Assembly: GCA_026413225.1 (NCBI GenBank)
Contig: JAPMTP010000084.1
Coordinates: 62,001-126,000 of the forward strand
From: Otis tarda
Taxonomy: Eukaryota; Chordata; Aves; Otidiformes; Otididae
DNA: 64,000 nt
Reading direction: 5' to 3'
Shown: positions 11,671 to 23,000 of the stretch, piece by piece
Position numbering within the stretch: the first letter of the stretch is position 1
How the letters are laid out: each line of letters opens with the position of its first letter
Position numbers and translations under genes: made by a program
The notes under the pieces: model-generated
Told to the model about the DNA's origin: nothing
What the model saw: the letters and a program-made list of their open reading frames with translations, nothing else
The model's database searches: none

Positions 11671-14197
11671 TGCTGTGGGAGCAATGGTCCGACGTTCGTG
11701 ATTTTTAGGGGTTTTTTTAAAGGGGGCGCCCACGTGCAGCTGGTGGTAAAAGTCGAAGCCCTGTTCGTCAGGGAAAGTCCGGAGCCTAAATGTCTGAGGT
11801 GCTGTAGGTGCGCTGCCAATGGCCGCTGAGGAGCAGCAAGAGCTTGAGTGGCTGGCCCTTTTGGTGTGGGAGCAATCGTCCGACGTTCGCGATTTTTCGG
11901 GGTTTTTTTTTCAGTGGGCGCCCACGTGCAGCTGGTGGTAAACGTCGAAGCCCTGTTCGTCAGGGAAAGCCCGGAGCTCCAATGTCTGTGCTGCTGTAGG
12001 TGCGCTACCAATGGCCGCTGAGGAGCAGCAAGAGCTTGAGTGGCTGGCACTTTTGGTGTGGGAGCAATCGTCCGACGTTCGTATTTTTTCTGGGTTTTTT
12101 TTCAGTGGGCGCACATGTGCAGCTGGTGGTAAACGTCGAAGCCCTGTTCCTTAGGGATAGCACGGAGTCCTAAATTCTGTGGTGCTATAGGTGCACTGCC
12201 AATGGCCGCTGAGGAGCAGCAAGAGCTTGAGTGGCTGTCCCTTTTGGTGTGGGAGCAATGGTCCGACGTTCGTGATTTTTCGGGGTTTTTTTTCCGGGAG
12301 CGCCCACGTGCAGCTGGTGGTAAACGTCGAAGCCCTGTTCGTCAGGGAAAGCCTGCAGCCCCAATGTCTGTGCTGCTATGTCTCTGGTGCGGTAGGTGCA
12401 CTGCCAATGGCCGCTGAGGAGCAGCAAGAGCTTGAGTGGCTGGCACTTTTGGTGTGGGAGCAATCGTCCGACGTTCGTGATTTTTTTGGTTTTTTTTCAC
12501 TGGGGGCCCACGTGTAGGTGGTGGTAAACGTCGAAGCCCTGTTCGTCAGGGAAAGCCCGGAGCCCCAATGTCTGTGCTGCTGTAGGTGCGCTGCCAATGG
12601 CCGCTGAGGAGCAGCAAGAGCTTGAGTGGCTGGCACTTTTGGTGTGGGAGCAATGGTCCGACGTTCGTGTTTCTTCGCAGTTATTTTAAGGGGACGCCCA
12701 AGTGCAGCTGGTGGTAAACGGCGAAGCCCTGTTCGTCATGGAAAGCCTGGAGCCCCAATGTCTGTGCTGCTGTAGGTGCGCTGGCAATGGCCGCTGAGGA
12801 GCAGCAAGATCTTGAGTGGCTGGCACTTTTGGTGTGGGAGCAATGGTCCGACGTTCGTGATTTTTCGGGGTTTTTTTCAAGGGGCGGCCCGGTGCAGCTG
12901 GTGGTAAACGTCGAAGCCCTGTTCGACAGGGAAAGACCGGAGCCTCAAAGTCTCTGGTGCGGTACGTGGAGTGCCAACGGCAGTTGAGGTGCAGAAAGAG
13001 CTTGAGTGGCTGGCACTTTTGGTGTGGGAGCAATGGTCCGTCGTTCGTGTTTCTTCGCGGTTATTTTAAGGGGACGCCCAAGTGCAGCTGGTGGTAAACG
13101 GCGAAGCCCTGTCCGTCATGGAAAGCCTGGAGCCCCAATGTCTCTGCTGCTGTAGGTGCACTGCCAATGGCCGCTGAGGACCAGCAAGAGCTTGAGTGGC
13201 TGGCACTTTTGGTGTGGGAGCAATGGTCCGACGTTCGTGATTTTTCGGGCTTATTTTTCAAGGGGGCGCCATGGTGCAGCTGGTGGTAAATATCGAAGCC
13301 CTGTTTGTCAGGGAAAGCCCTGAGCCCCAATGTCTGTGCTGCTGTAGGTGCACTGCCAATGGCCGCTGAGGAGCAGCAAGAGCTTGAGTGGCTGGCACTT
13401 TTGGTGTGGGAGCAATCGACCGACATTCGTGTTTTTTCTGGGTTTTTTTTCAGTGGGCGCCCACGTGCAGCTGGTGGTAAACGTCGAAGCCCTGTTCCTT
13501 AGGGATAGCACGGAGTCCTAAATTCTGTGGTGCTGTAGTTGCACTGCCAATGGCCGCTGAGGAGCAGCAAGAGCTTGAGTGTGTGGCACTTTTGGTGTGG
13601 TAGCAATGGTCCGATGTTCGTGTTTTTTCAGGGTTTTTTTTCAGGGGGCGCCCATGTGCAGCTGGTGGTAAACGTCGAAGCCCTGTTCATCAGGGAAAGC
13701 TCTGAGCCCCAATGTCTCAGGTGCGGTAGGTGCACTGCCAATGTCCGCTGAGGAGCAGCAAGAGCTTGAGTGGCTGGCACTTTTGGTGTGGGAGCAATCG
13801 TCCGACCTTTGTCTTTTTTTGGGGTTTTTTTTCAGGGTTCGCCCAGGTGCAGCTGGTGGTAAACGTCGAAGCCCTGTTTGTCAGGGAAAGCCCGGAGCCC
13901 CAGTGTCTCTGGTGCTGTAGGTGGAATGCCAATGGCCGCTGAGGAGCAGCAAGAGCTTGAGTGTCTGGCACTTTTGGTGTGGGAGCAGTGGTCAGGTGTT
14001 CGTGATTTTTCTGGGTCTTTTTCCAGGGAGCGCCCAGGTGCAGCTGGTGGTAAACGTCGAAGCCCTGTTCGTCAGGGAAAGCCCGGAGCCCCAATGTCTG
14101 TGCTGCTGTACGTTCACTGCCTATGGCCGCTGAGGAGCAGCAAGAGCTTGAGTGGCTGGCACTTTTGGTGTGGGAGCAATGGTCCGACGTTCGTGAT
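11569..14197 (-). repeat. Satellite A, reverse array (left arm)
   Basis: About 14 monomers of subfamily A in reverse orientation (CTTTTGGTGTGGGAGC reads on the + strand). They are the mirror of 54,374-57,545, where about three more monomers are present. A marker CCTTAGGGATAGCACGGAG occurs twice here (near 12,149 and 13,498), once in the mirrored array (near 55,640) and once in the outer reverse array (near 58,508). A TTCTTCGCRGTTATTTTAAG variant occurs near 12,670 and 13,050, so part of this array was duplicated only on this side. The array ends at a sharp switch to subfamily C near 14,197. Confidence 0.9.
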
Positions 14198-15632
14198 ATA
14201 GAAGCGATTTTTCACTCGGCGGCGGTAATGACATGGTGTAAAAATCGGAGTGCTGTTGTTCTAGGAAATTTCGAACCCCCAATGTTTGTGAGCCTGTAGA
14301 TGCGGTGGCAAGAGCCGGGCAGGAGAAGCAAGAGCTTTCAGAAATGTCACTTCTGGTGTGGAGCAGTTTTCTGACGTTTGTGATTTTAAAGATTTTTTTC
14401 AAAGGGGACTGCCGAGTTGAGGTGATGGTCAATGTCAGAGTCCTGGTGTCCCAGGAAATGCCGGATCCCCAATGTTTGTGAGCCTGTAGAGCCTGTTTTG
14501 TTGGTGCCTAGAGCTGGTGAGAAGGAGCAAGAACTTACAGAGCTGACACTTCTGGTGTGGGAGCAGCTGTCCGACGTTCATCATTTTTAAGATGTGTTTT
14601 AACACTAGGCGGACAGCTGGAGCTGGTGTTAAATGTAGGAGTCCTGGTGGTCTAGGAAATCCCGGAGCTCAAATGTTTCTAGGCCTGTAGATGTGGTGTC
14701 CAGACCCGTTGCGGAGCAGCGAGAGATTTTTAAGCTGGCATTTCTGGTGTGGAATCTATCGTCCCACATTCATGATTTTTAACATCTGTTCTCACTGGAT
14801 GGTCACCTCTAGGTAATGGTAAACGTCGAAGTCCTGGTGGTCTAGGAAATCCCACAGCCCCAGTGTTTGTGGGCCTATACATGCAGTGGCAAGAGCCGGT
14901 GAGGAGCAAGAAGAGCTTTCAGAGCTGGCACTTCTGGTGTGGTATCTATCACTCGACGTTCGTGGTTTTTAAGATTTCTGCTCAGCGGGCAGCCGAGTGT
15001 ACGTGGTGTCAAAGGTCGCAGTCCTGGTGCGCCAGGAAAGCTCGGAGCCTCAGTGTATCTGGGCATGTAGGTGCAGTGGCAAGAGTCGGTGAGGACAAGC
15101 AAGAGCTTTCAGAGCTAACACTTCTGGTGTGGGATCTATGGTCCGACGTTCGTGATTTTTAGGATTTTTACTCACTAGACTCTGTGTGTAGATAGTATGA
15201 AACATGGGAGTCCTGGCGGTCCAGGAAAGACCGGAGCCGCAATGTTTGTGGGCCTGTAGATGCGGTGGCAAGAGCCGGTGAGGAGCAGCAAGGTCTTTGA
15301 GAACGGGCACTTTTGGTGTAGGGTCTGTCGGCTGACGTTTGTGATTTTTAGGATTTTTGCTCATTGGGTGGCCAGCTTTGCTAATGTTAAATGTCTGAGT
15401 CCTGGTGGTGTAGGAAATCCCGCAGCCCCAGCATCTGTGAGCCTGTAGGTGCTTTGGCAACAGCTGTGGACGAGCAGCAAGAGCTTTCAGAGCTGGCACT
15501 TCTGGTGTGGGATCTATCGAGTTACATTTGGGATTTTTAATATTTTTGCTCACTGGGTGGCCGGGTGGACATGGTGGCGAACATCGGAGTCCTATTCGTC
15601 TAGGAAAGCCCACAGCTCCGATTTTTGAGGAC
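14197..15632 (-). repeat. Satellite C (divergent layer), reverse, left arm
   Basis: About seven and a half monomers of a more diverged relative of the 191-bp unit. Diagnostic blocks on the forward strand are CACACCAGAAGTGCCAGCTC, TGAAAGCTCTTGCTGCTCC, CACCAGGACTCYGACATT and GATTTCCTAGACCACCAGG. Monomers differ from each other far more than in layer A, and from A at perhaps a third of sites, so this layer is older or no longer homogenised. It directly abuts the LTR at 15,633. Its mirror is 52,948-54,374. Confidence 0.85.
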
Positions 15633-16080
15633 TGTCCTGGTTCTGGCTAGGATTGAGTTAATATTCCCCTGAGCTGGGTGGAGAACTGAAGCTGGTAGCC
15701 CCTATGGCTGGGATAGTTAACTAATTAGCTAACAGCTGGGGTTAATTTACCCAAATTAGCCAAAGGGCTGTTCCATCCCATCTGACATCATGCTCAGTTT
15801 ATAAGTGAGGAGGGTGCTGAAGGGAGCCTCCTGCTGCTTGGAAGAAACTAGGTGTGGAGGTTTGTTGTAAGCCATTATACTGTATTTGTGTTTCATGACT
15901 GTTTTGTTTTCTTCTGTCACTACTGTTAAATTTACTTTTTGTTCAATCTCAACCCACGGGGTTTTTTTTTCCTCGTTTTCTTTTGTTTACCAGTTGTCCC
16001 CCTGTTCTCTCAGAGGGTGGGGGGGAGTGAGAGAGAGAGAGACTGCCTAGTCTGGTCCGGGTAGGGGCTGAACTAGGACA
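15633..16080 (+). mobile_element. ERV LTR, forward (left inner palindrome)
   Basis: An LTR of about 448 bp that begins TGTCCTGGTTCTGGCTAGG and ends CTAGGACA, so it has the TG...CA ends of a retroviral LTR. It carries the bird-typical block ATGCTCAGTTTATAAG with the TATA box at 15,798-15,805, and a GA-rich stretch near the 3' end. A lysine-type primer site follows. The partner LTR (18,463-18,909) faces it, so the pair is inverted rather than a normal provirus with direct LTRs, and target-site duplications cannot be judged. The family is avian ERVK/ERVL-like by my recollection of the LTR and leader. A closely related solo LTR lies at 27,236-27,677. Confidence 0.85.
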
Positions 16081-16087
16081 GTTATTT

Positions 16088-16105
16088 TGGCACCCAACGT
16101 GGGGC
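16088..16105 (+). other. Primer binding site (tRNA-Lys type)
   Basis: The sequence just after the LTR matches TGGCGCCCAACGTGGGGC, the tRNA-Lys(1,2) complement used for example by Mason-Pfizer monkey virus, with one variant base in this copy. The three other copies (18,438-18,455 reverse; 49,886-49,903; 52,475-52,492 reverse) match exactly. It lies seven bases beyond the LTR end as I define it, which is a little further than usual. Confidence 0.7.
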
Positions 16106-16121
16106 TCGAAGGGTTGAGATA

Positions 16122-16970
16122 ATGACAGATCTGACTTTTTGTTTTTTGCTTGAAAGAAATTTGTTTCTACACACTCATTGTAGTGGTTGTCAGTTATTGG
16201 TCATGATGTTGCAGTGGTTGGTTATGTTGTTGTATTGTCTGCGCTCTTATACGTACTATGTGTTCCCAATGGTGGTGTTTATCACCTCAGGGAAAATGAT
16301 GAGAGTTATCCTTCTCTTATACTATGCCATATCCATCTATGACATGGTGACATCAATGGCCTTAGAGATAAATTGGTATTCCTATGTGGACAGCTTCCCG
16401 ATTTCTTTCACTTCCAGGGTAGTTAAACCACTTTATGAGAACTTTGAAGATCTGGGGGATATTCAAGCCACTCTGATGGTGTTGTTATGTATCTTGAATG
16501 TGTGCCAAGTCTTGTCTAGGGCTGCAAACCCACTTTTTGGGAATCTCCTCCCGACCTTTACCCTAAGGCAAGATACTAATCCGTGGCATGGTATGAGGGA
16601 GAACAAACTGACCTGCAATGTAGGGACTCAAACTCCAGCAACAGGCACTGCAGCTGCATCAGAGGGTGAACCCGTGCTAGTATCAGTTGGCCCTGTATAC
16701 AAGAAGACTTGGAAGTGGAAGTCAGCTGGTTTAGTGAGGGATGAAGAAGCCCCTTCTAGGAGGGAGCAGGAGGAAGAAGAGGAAGGTTTATTTGCTTCAT
16801 GCCAAGGAAGAACTCGGCAGGCAGGCTCTTCCTCAGAGGAAGAACTCCTAAAGGAGACAGTGAGCACCCGATTTCTACCCCTGAGCGAGCTGTGAGACAT
16901 GCAAAAAGATTTTAGCCATCATCCTGGGGAGCACTTTATCAGCTGGCTGCTGCGGTGCTGGGATAATGGG
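16122..16970 (+). pseudogene. ERV gag leader and gag start, fossil copy 1
   Basis: An open stretch of about 257 codons follows the primer site. Its first half is strongly hydrophobic with three or four likely membrane segments (for example WLVMLLYCLRSYTYYVFPMV and VILLLYYAISIYDMV); the second half is polar and ends in an acidic EEEEE tract. It is followed by the start of gag proper (motif KDFSHHPGE...WLL.CWDNGA). By recollection this is the 5' coding part of an avian ERV common in songbirds. The copy is broken: about one interruption, and the rest of gag, pol and env is absent because the sequence folds back at 16,971-17,570. Confidence 0.7.
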
Positions 16971-17570
16971 GCCAATAGCTTGGAATCAGAGGGCAGAGAA
17001 GCTAGGCAACTGGGATCCATTTCTAGAGAAGCAAGCATTGAGAAAGCAGTTGGAAAAGGGAGACAAGCCCTCAGCCTCTGGAGGCTATTGGCCAATAGCT
17101 TGGAATCAGAGGGCAGAGAAGCTAGGCAACTGGGATCCATTTCTAGAGAAGCAAGCATTGAGAAAGCAGTTGGAAAAGGGAGACAAGCCCTCAGCCTCTG
17201 GAGGCTATTGGCCAATAGCTTGGAATCAGAGGGCAGAGAAGCTAGGCAACTGGGATCCATTTCTAGAGAAGCAAGCATTGAGAAAGCAGTTGGAAAAGGG
17301 AGACAAGCCCTCAGCCTCTGGAGGCTATTGGCCAATAGCTTGGAATCAGAGGGCAGAGAAGCTAGGCAACTGGGATCCATTTCTAGAGAAGCAAGCATTG
17401 AGAAAGCAGTTGGAAAAGGGAGACAAGCCCTCAGCCTCTGGAGGCTATTGGCCAATAGCTTGGAATCAGAGGGCAGAGAAGCTAGGCAACTGGGATCCAT
17501 TTCTAGAGAAGCAAGCATTGAGAAAGCAGTTGGAAAAGGGAGACAAGCCCTCAGCCTCTGGAGGCTATTG
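16971..17570 (+). repeat. 120-bp gag-derived minisatellite, 5 copies
   Basis: Five essentially identical 120-bp units, each starting GCCAATAGCTTGGAATC and ending GGAGGCTATTG. A unit is 40 codons of gag (containing LESEGREARQLGS and GRQALSLWRLL), so the tandem array stays open through the whole tract in more than one frame and on both strands. That is a consequence of a length divisible by three and not evidence of a real protein. Each unit junction forms a perfect 16-bp palindrome, GCTATTGGCCAATAGC. The tract is the loop of inner palindrome 1. Confidence 0.95.
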
Positions 17571-18420
17571 GCCCCATTATCCCAGCACCACAGCAGCCAG
17601 CTGATAAAGTGCTCCCCAGGATGATGGCTAAAATCTTTTTGCATGTCTCACAGCTCGCTCAGGGGTAGAAATCGGGTGCTCACTGTCTCCTTTAGGAGTT
17701 CTTCCTCTGAGGAAGAGCCTGCCTGCCGAGTTCTTCCTTGGCATGAAGCAAATAAACCTTCCTCTTCTTCCTCCTGCTCCCTCCTAGAAGGGGCTTCTTC
17801 ATCCCTCACTAAACCAGCTGACTTCCACTTCCAAGTCTTCTTGTATACAGGGCCAACTGATACTAGCACGGGTTCACCCTCTGATGCAGCTGCAGTGCCT
17901 GTTGCTGGAGTTTGAGTCCCTACATTGCAGGTCAGTTTGTTCTCCCTCATACCATGCCACGGATTAGTATCTTGCCTTAGGGTAAAGGTCGGGAGGAGAT
18001 TCCCAAAAAGTGGATTTGCAGCCCTAGACAAGACTTGGCACACATTCAAGATACATAACAACACCATCAGAGTGGCTTGAATATCCCCCAGATCTTCAAA
18101 GTTCTCATAAAGTGGTTTAACTACCCTGGAAGTGAAAGAAATCGGGAAGCTGTCCACATAGGAATACCAATTTATCTCTAAGGCCATTGATGTCACCATG
18201 TCATAGATGGATATGGCATAGTATAAGAGAAGGATAACTCTCATCATTTTCCCTGAGGTGATAAACACCACCATTGGGAACACATAGTACGTATAAGAGC
18301 GCAGACAATACAACAACATAACCAACCACTGCAACATCATGACCAATAACTGACAACCACTACAATGAGTGTGTAGAAACAAATTTCTTTCAAGCAAAAA
18401 ACAAAAAGTCAGATCTGTTA
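17571..18420 (-). pseudogene. ERV gag leader and gag start, fossil copy 2 (inverted)
   Basis: Reverse-complement partner of 16,122-16,970, reading toward the centre of the inner palindrome. It contains the same hydrophobic leader, acidic tract and gag start. The leader frame looks whole over about 249 codons; the rest of the element is missing. It shares private variants with copy 1 rather than with the two copies in the right arm. Confidence 0.7.
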
Positions 18421-18462
18421 TTATCTCAACCCTTCGAGCCCCACGTTGGGCGCCAAAATAAC

Positions 18463-18909
18463 TGTCCTAGTTCAGCCCCTACCCGGACCAGACTAGGCAG
18501 TCTCTCTCTCTCTCACTCCCCCCACCCTCCAAGAGAACAGGGGGACAACTGGTAAACAAAAGAAAACGAGGAAAAAAAAACCCCGTGGGTTGAGATTGAA
18601 CAAAAAGTAAATTTAACAGTAGTGACAGAAGAAAACAAAACAGTCATGAAACACAAATACAGTATAATGGCTTACAACAAACCTCCACACCTAGTTTCTT
18701 CCAAGCAGCAGGAGGCTCCCTTCAGCACCCTCCTCACTTATAAACTGAGCATGATGTCAGATGGGATGGAACAGCCCTTTGGCTAATTTGGGTAAATTAA
18801 CCCCAGCTGTTAGCTAATTAGTTAACTATCCCAGCCATAGGGGCTACCAGCTTCAGTTCTCCACCCAGCTCAGGGGAATATTAACTCAATCCTAGCCAGA
18901 ACCAGGACA
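18463..18909 (-). mobile_element. ERV LTR, reverse (left inner palindrome)
   Basis: Inverted partner of the LTR at 15,633, with ends TGTCC...GGACA on the minus strand and the primer site at 18,438-18,455. It faces its partner, so both promoters point inward at the minisatellite. Its outer flank (GTCCTCAAAAATCGGAGC) is the inverse of the left flank, so the fold-back includes the neighbouring satellite. Confidence 0.85.
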
Positions 18910-19225
18910 GTCCTCAAAAATCGGAGCTGTGGGCTTTCCTAGACGAATAGGACTCCGATGTTCGCCACCATGTCCACCCGGCCACCCAGTGAGCAAAAAT
19001 ATTAAAAATCCCAAATGTAACTCGATTAGATCCCACACCAGAAGTGCCAGCTCTGAAAGCTCTTGCTGCTCGTCCACAGCTGTTGCCAAAGCACCTACAG
19101 GCTCACAAATGCTGGGGCTGCGGGATTTTCTACACCACCAGGACTCAGACATTTAACATTAGCAAAGCTGGCCGCCCAATGAGCAAGAATCTTAAAAATC
19201 ACAAACGTCAGCCGACAGAACCTAC
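18910..19225 (+). repeat. Satellite C, forward (inner side, left arm)
   Basis: About one and two thirds C monomers, the inverted copy of 15,310-15,632. It ends inside the shared block CCTACACCAAAA, where the array switches without a gap to subfamily A. This looks like a recombination joint between C and A monomers at their most conserved segment. Confidence 0.8.
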
Positions 19226-19504
19226 ACCAAAATCGCCAGCCACTCAAGCTCTTGCTGCTCCTCAGCGGCCATTCGCAGCGCATCTACAGCACCACAGACA
19301 TTGGGGCTCCGAGGATTCCCTGACGAACAGGGCTTCGACGTTTACCACCAGCTGCACCTGGGCGCCCCCTGAAAAAAAACTCCGAAAAATTATGAACGTC
19401 ACACGACTGCTCCAACACCAAAAGTGCCAGCCAATCAAGCTCTTGCTGCTCCTCAGCGGCCATTGGCAGCGCACCTACAGCAGCACAGATATTGGGGCTC
19501 CGGG
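19226..19504 (+). repeat. Satellite A, short forward block (left arm)
   Basis: About one and a half A monomers in forward orientation between the C block and a turning point at 19,504/19,505, where ...GGGGCTCCGGG is joined to CGCCCACGTGTAGCTGG in reverse. The mirror block is 48,838-49,115 with the same turning point at 48,837. Confidence 0.85.
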
Positions 19505-20050
19505 CGCCCACGTGTAGCTGGTGGTAAACGTCGAAGACCTGCTCCTCAGGGAAAGCCCGGAGCCCCAATGTCTCTGGTGCGGTAGGTGGACTGCCGATGG
19601 CCGCTGAGGAGCAGCAAGAGCTTGACTGGCTGGCACTTTTGGTGTGGGAGCAATCGTCCGACGTTTGTGATTTTTTGGGGTTTTTTTCAGGGAGCGCCCA
19701 CGTGTAGCTGGTGGTAAACGTCGAAGCCCTGTTCGTCAGTGAAAGCCCAGAGCCCCAATGTCTGTGCTGCTGTAGGTGCACTGACAATGGCCACTGAGGA
19801 GCAGCAAGAGCTTGAGTTGCTGGCACTTTTGGTGTGGGAGCAATGATCCGACGTTCATGATTTTTTGGGTTTTTTTTTCAGTAACCGCCCATGTGCAGCT
19901 GGTGGTAAACGTCGAAGCCCTGTTCGTCAGGGAAAGCCCGGAGCCCCAATGTCTGTGCTGCTGTAGGTGCGCTGCCAATGGCCGCTGAGGAGCAGCAAGA
20001 GCTTGAGTGGCTGGCACTTTTGGTGTGGGTGCAATCGTCCGACCTTGGTG
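19505..20050 (-). repeat. Satellite A, short reverse block (left arm)
   Basis: Nearly three A monomers in reverse orientation between the turning point at 19,505 and the start of layer B near 20,050. The hand-over to B falls in the ATTTTT/AAAAAT block, so monomer phase is kept across it. The mirror block is 48,290-48,837. Confidence 0.85.
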
Positions 20051-23000
20051 ATTTTTTGTGTAATTTCTCCAGTGGGCGCTTCAGTGCAGTTGATGGTAAA
20101 CTTCAAAACGCTGTTCATCAGGGAAAGCCTGAAGCACCAGTGTCTGTGTTGTTGTAGATGCTGCGACAACAGCCGGTGAGGAGCAGTAAGAGCTTAAGTT
20201 GCTGGCACTTTTGGTGTGGGAGCAATCGTCCGACGTTCGTGATTTTTAGGGTAATGTTTTTAGTGGGTACTCCTGTGCAGTTTATGGGAAGCGTCGAAGC
20301 AGTCTTCATCAGGGAAAGACCGCAGCCCCAGTGGAGCCAGTGTCTGTGGTGCTGTAGATGAGGCATCAAAGGCCTGTGAGAAGCAGCAAGAGCTTTAGTT
20401 GCTGGCACTTTTGGTGTGGGAGCAATCATCCAAAGGTCGTAATTTTTAGGGTATTTTATCACTGGGCGGCGCTGTGCAGTTAATGGTAAACATCAAAGCG
20501 CTGTTGGTCAGGGAAAGGCCGGAGCCCCAATGTCTGTGGTGCTGTAGATGCGGTGTGAAGGGCGGGTGAGGAGCAGCAAGAGCTTTAGTTGCTGGCACTT
20601 TTGGTGCGAGAGCAATTGTCCGACGTCGGTGATTTTTAGGGTATTGCTTTTAGTGGGTTGTCCCATACAGTTGATGGTAAACGTCGAAGCGCTGTACGTC
20701 AGGGAAAGCCTGGAGTCCCAGTGTCTCTGGTGCTGTAGATGAGGCGTCAACAGCCGGTAAGGTGCAGCAAGAGCTTCAGTTGCTGGCACTTTTGTTGTGG
20801 GGACAATCGTCCCACGTTCGTGATTTTTAGGGCATTTTATCAGTGGGTAGCCCACGTGCAGCTGGTGGCAAACGTTGAAGCCCTGCTCCTCAGGGAAAGC
20901 CCGCAGCCCCAAGGTCTGTGGTGCTGTGGATGCGCTGCCAATGGCCGCCGAGGAGCAGCAAGAGCTTGAGTGGTTGGCACTTTTGGTGTGGGAGCAATCA
21001 TCCGACGTTCGTGATTTTTCGGGGTTTTTTTTCAGGGGGCGCCCACGTGCAGCTGGTGGCAAACGTCGAAGCCCTGTTCGTCAGGGAAAACCCGAAGCCC
21101 CAGTGTCTTTGGTGCTGTAGGTGCACTGCCAATGGCCGCTGAGGAGCAGCAAGAGCTTGAGTGGCTGGCACTTTTGGTGTGGGAGGAATTGTCCGACATT
21201 CATACTTTTTAGGGTAATGTTTTTCGTGGGCGTTTTCCTACAGTTTATGTTAAAAGTTGAAGCGTTGTTCGTCAGGGAAAGCCTGAATCCCCAGTGTCTC
21301 TGGTGCTGTACGTGTGGCGTCAACGGCCGGTGAGGAGCAGCAAGAGCTTGAGTGTCTGGCACTTGTGGTGTGGGAGCAATCGTCCGACGTTCGTGATTTT
21401 TAGGGTATGTTTTCAGTGGGCTCTTCCCTGCAGTTGATGGCAAACGTCGAAGTGCTGTTGGCCATGGAAAGCCGAGAGCCCCAGTGTCTGTGGTGCTGTA
21501 GTTGCGGCGTCAGCGGCCAGTGAGGGCCAGCAAGAGGTTTAGTTGCTGGCACTTTTGATGGGGTAGCAATCGTGCAATGTTCGTGGTTTTTGAAGCATTT
21601 TGTAAGTGGGAGGCCCTGTGTAGTTGATGAAAAACGTAGAAGCGCTGTTCATCAGGGAAAGCCCAGAGCCCCAGTGTCTGGTGTCCTGTAGATGCAGTGT
21701 GAAGGGTGGGTGAGGAGCAGCAAGAGCCTGAGTTGCTGGCACGTTTGGTGTGGGAACAATCATCCCATGTTCATGATTTTTAGTGTAATTTCTTCAGTGG
21801 GCGCTTCAGTGCAGTTGATGGTAAACTTCGAAACGCTGTTCATCAGGGAAAGCCTGAAGCACCAGTGTCTGTGTTGTTGTAGATGCTGCGACAACAGCTG
21901 GTGAGGAGCTGCAAGAGCTTGAGTTGCTGGCACTTTTGGTGTGGGAGCAATCGTCCCACGTACATGATTTTTAGGGCATTTTGTAAGTGGGCGGCCCTGT
22001 GCAGTTGATGGTAAACGTCGAAGCGCTGTTCATCAGGGAAAGCTGGGAGCCCCAGTGTATGTGGTGCTGTAGGTGCGGTGTGAAGGGGCGGTGAGGAGGA
22101 GCAAGAGCTTTATTTGCTGGCACTTTTGGTGTGGGAGCAATCGTCCGACATTCGTGATTTTTAGGGTAATGTTTTTAGTGGGTACTCCTGTGCATTTTAT
22201 GATAATGTCGAAGCGCTGTTCGTCAGGGAAAGACCGCAGCCCCAGTGTCTGTGGTGCTGTAGAAGAGGCGTCAACGGCCGGTGAGGAGCAGCAAGAGCTT
22301 TAGTTATTGGCACTTTTGGTGTGGGAGCAATCGTCTGACGTTCATGATTTTTAGTGTTTTTTTTTTTTTCAGTGGGCGATTCCATGCAGTTGATGGTAAA
22401 CGTCGAAGCAGAGTTGGTCAGGGAAAGCCCAGAGCCCCAGTGTCGGTGGTGCTGTAGATGCAGCGTCAAAGGCCGCTGAGGAGCAGCAAGAGCTTGAGTG
22501 GCTGGCACTTTTGCTCTGGGAGCAATCATCCGACATTCGTGAATTTTGGGGCATTTTGGAAGTGGGCAGCCCTGTGCAGTTGATGGTAAACGTCGAAGCA
22601 CTGTTCTTCATGGGAAGTCCGGAGCCTCAGTGTCTGTGGTGCTGTAGATGCCGTGTGAAGGGGAGGTGAGGAGCAGCAAGAGCCTGCGTTGCTGGCACTT
22701 TCGGTGTGGGAGCAATCGTCCGATGTTTGTGATTTTTTGTGGTTTTTTTTCCGTGGGCGCTTCCGTGCCGTTGATGGTAAAAGTCGAAGCGCTGTGGGTC
22801 AGGGAAAGCCCGAAGCCCCAGTGTCGGTGGTGCTGTAGATGCGGTGTCAACGGCCTGTGAGGAGCAGCAAGAGCTTTAGTTGCTGGCACTTTTCGTATGG
22901 GAGCAATGGTCCGACGTTCGTGATTTTTCGAGTATATTTTCAGTGGGCGCTTCCGTGCAGTTGATGTTAAATGTAGAAGCGCAGTTCGACAGGGAAGGCC

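Larger units (their letters stand above)
15310..19225. repeat. Inner palindrome 1 (ERV gag fold-back), centre ~17,271
   Basis: Satellite C, LTR, primer-site and gag-leader sequences at 15,310-16,970 recur in reverse complement at 17,571-19,225; landmarks sum to ~34,542. Arms are about 1.65 kb and the loop is 600 bp of a 120-bp minisatellite. The inner arm ends where the right half switches from satellite C to satellite A inside the CCTACACCAAAA block near 19,225. The two arms share variants that the mirrored palindrome at 49.1-53.3 kb lacks (see findings). Confidence 0.9.

Noticed and set aside
16899-17644. Apparent 241- and 321-residue repeat proteins across the minisatellite loops, open on both strands
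   Set aside because: A 120-bp unit keeps any open frame open; the tract is an amplified piece of gag with no independent start or regulatory context.
18480-18520. CT-dinucleotide run as a separate microsatellite locus
   Set aside because: It is part of the LTR 3' region and recurs in every copy of that LTR.
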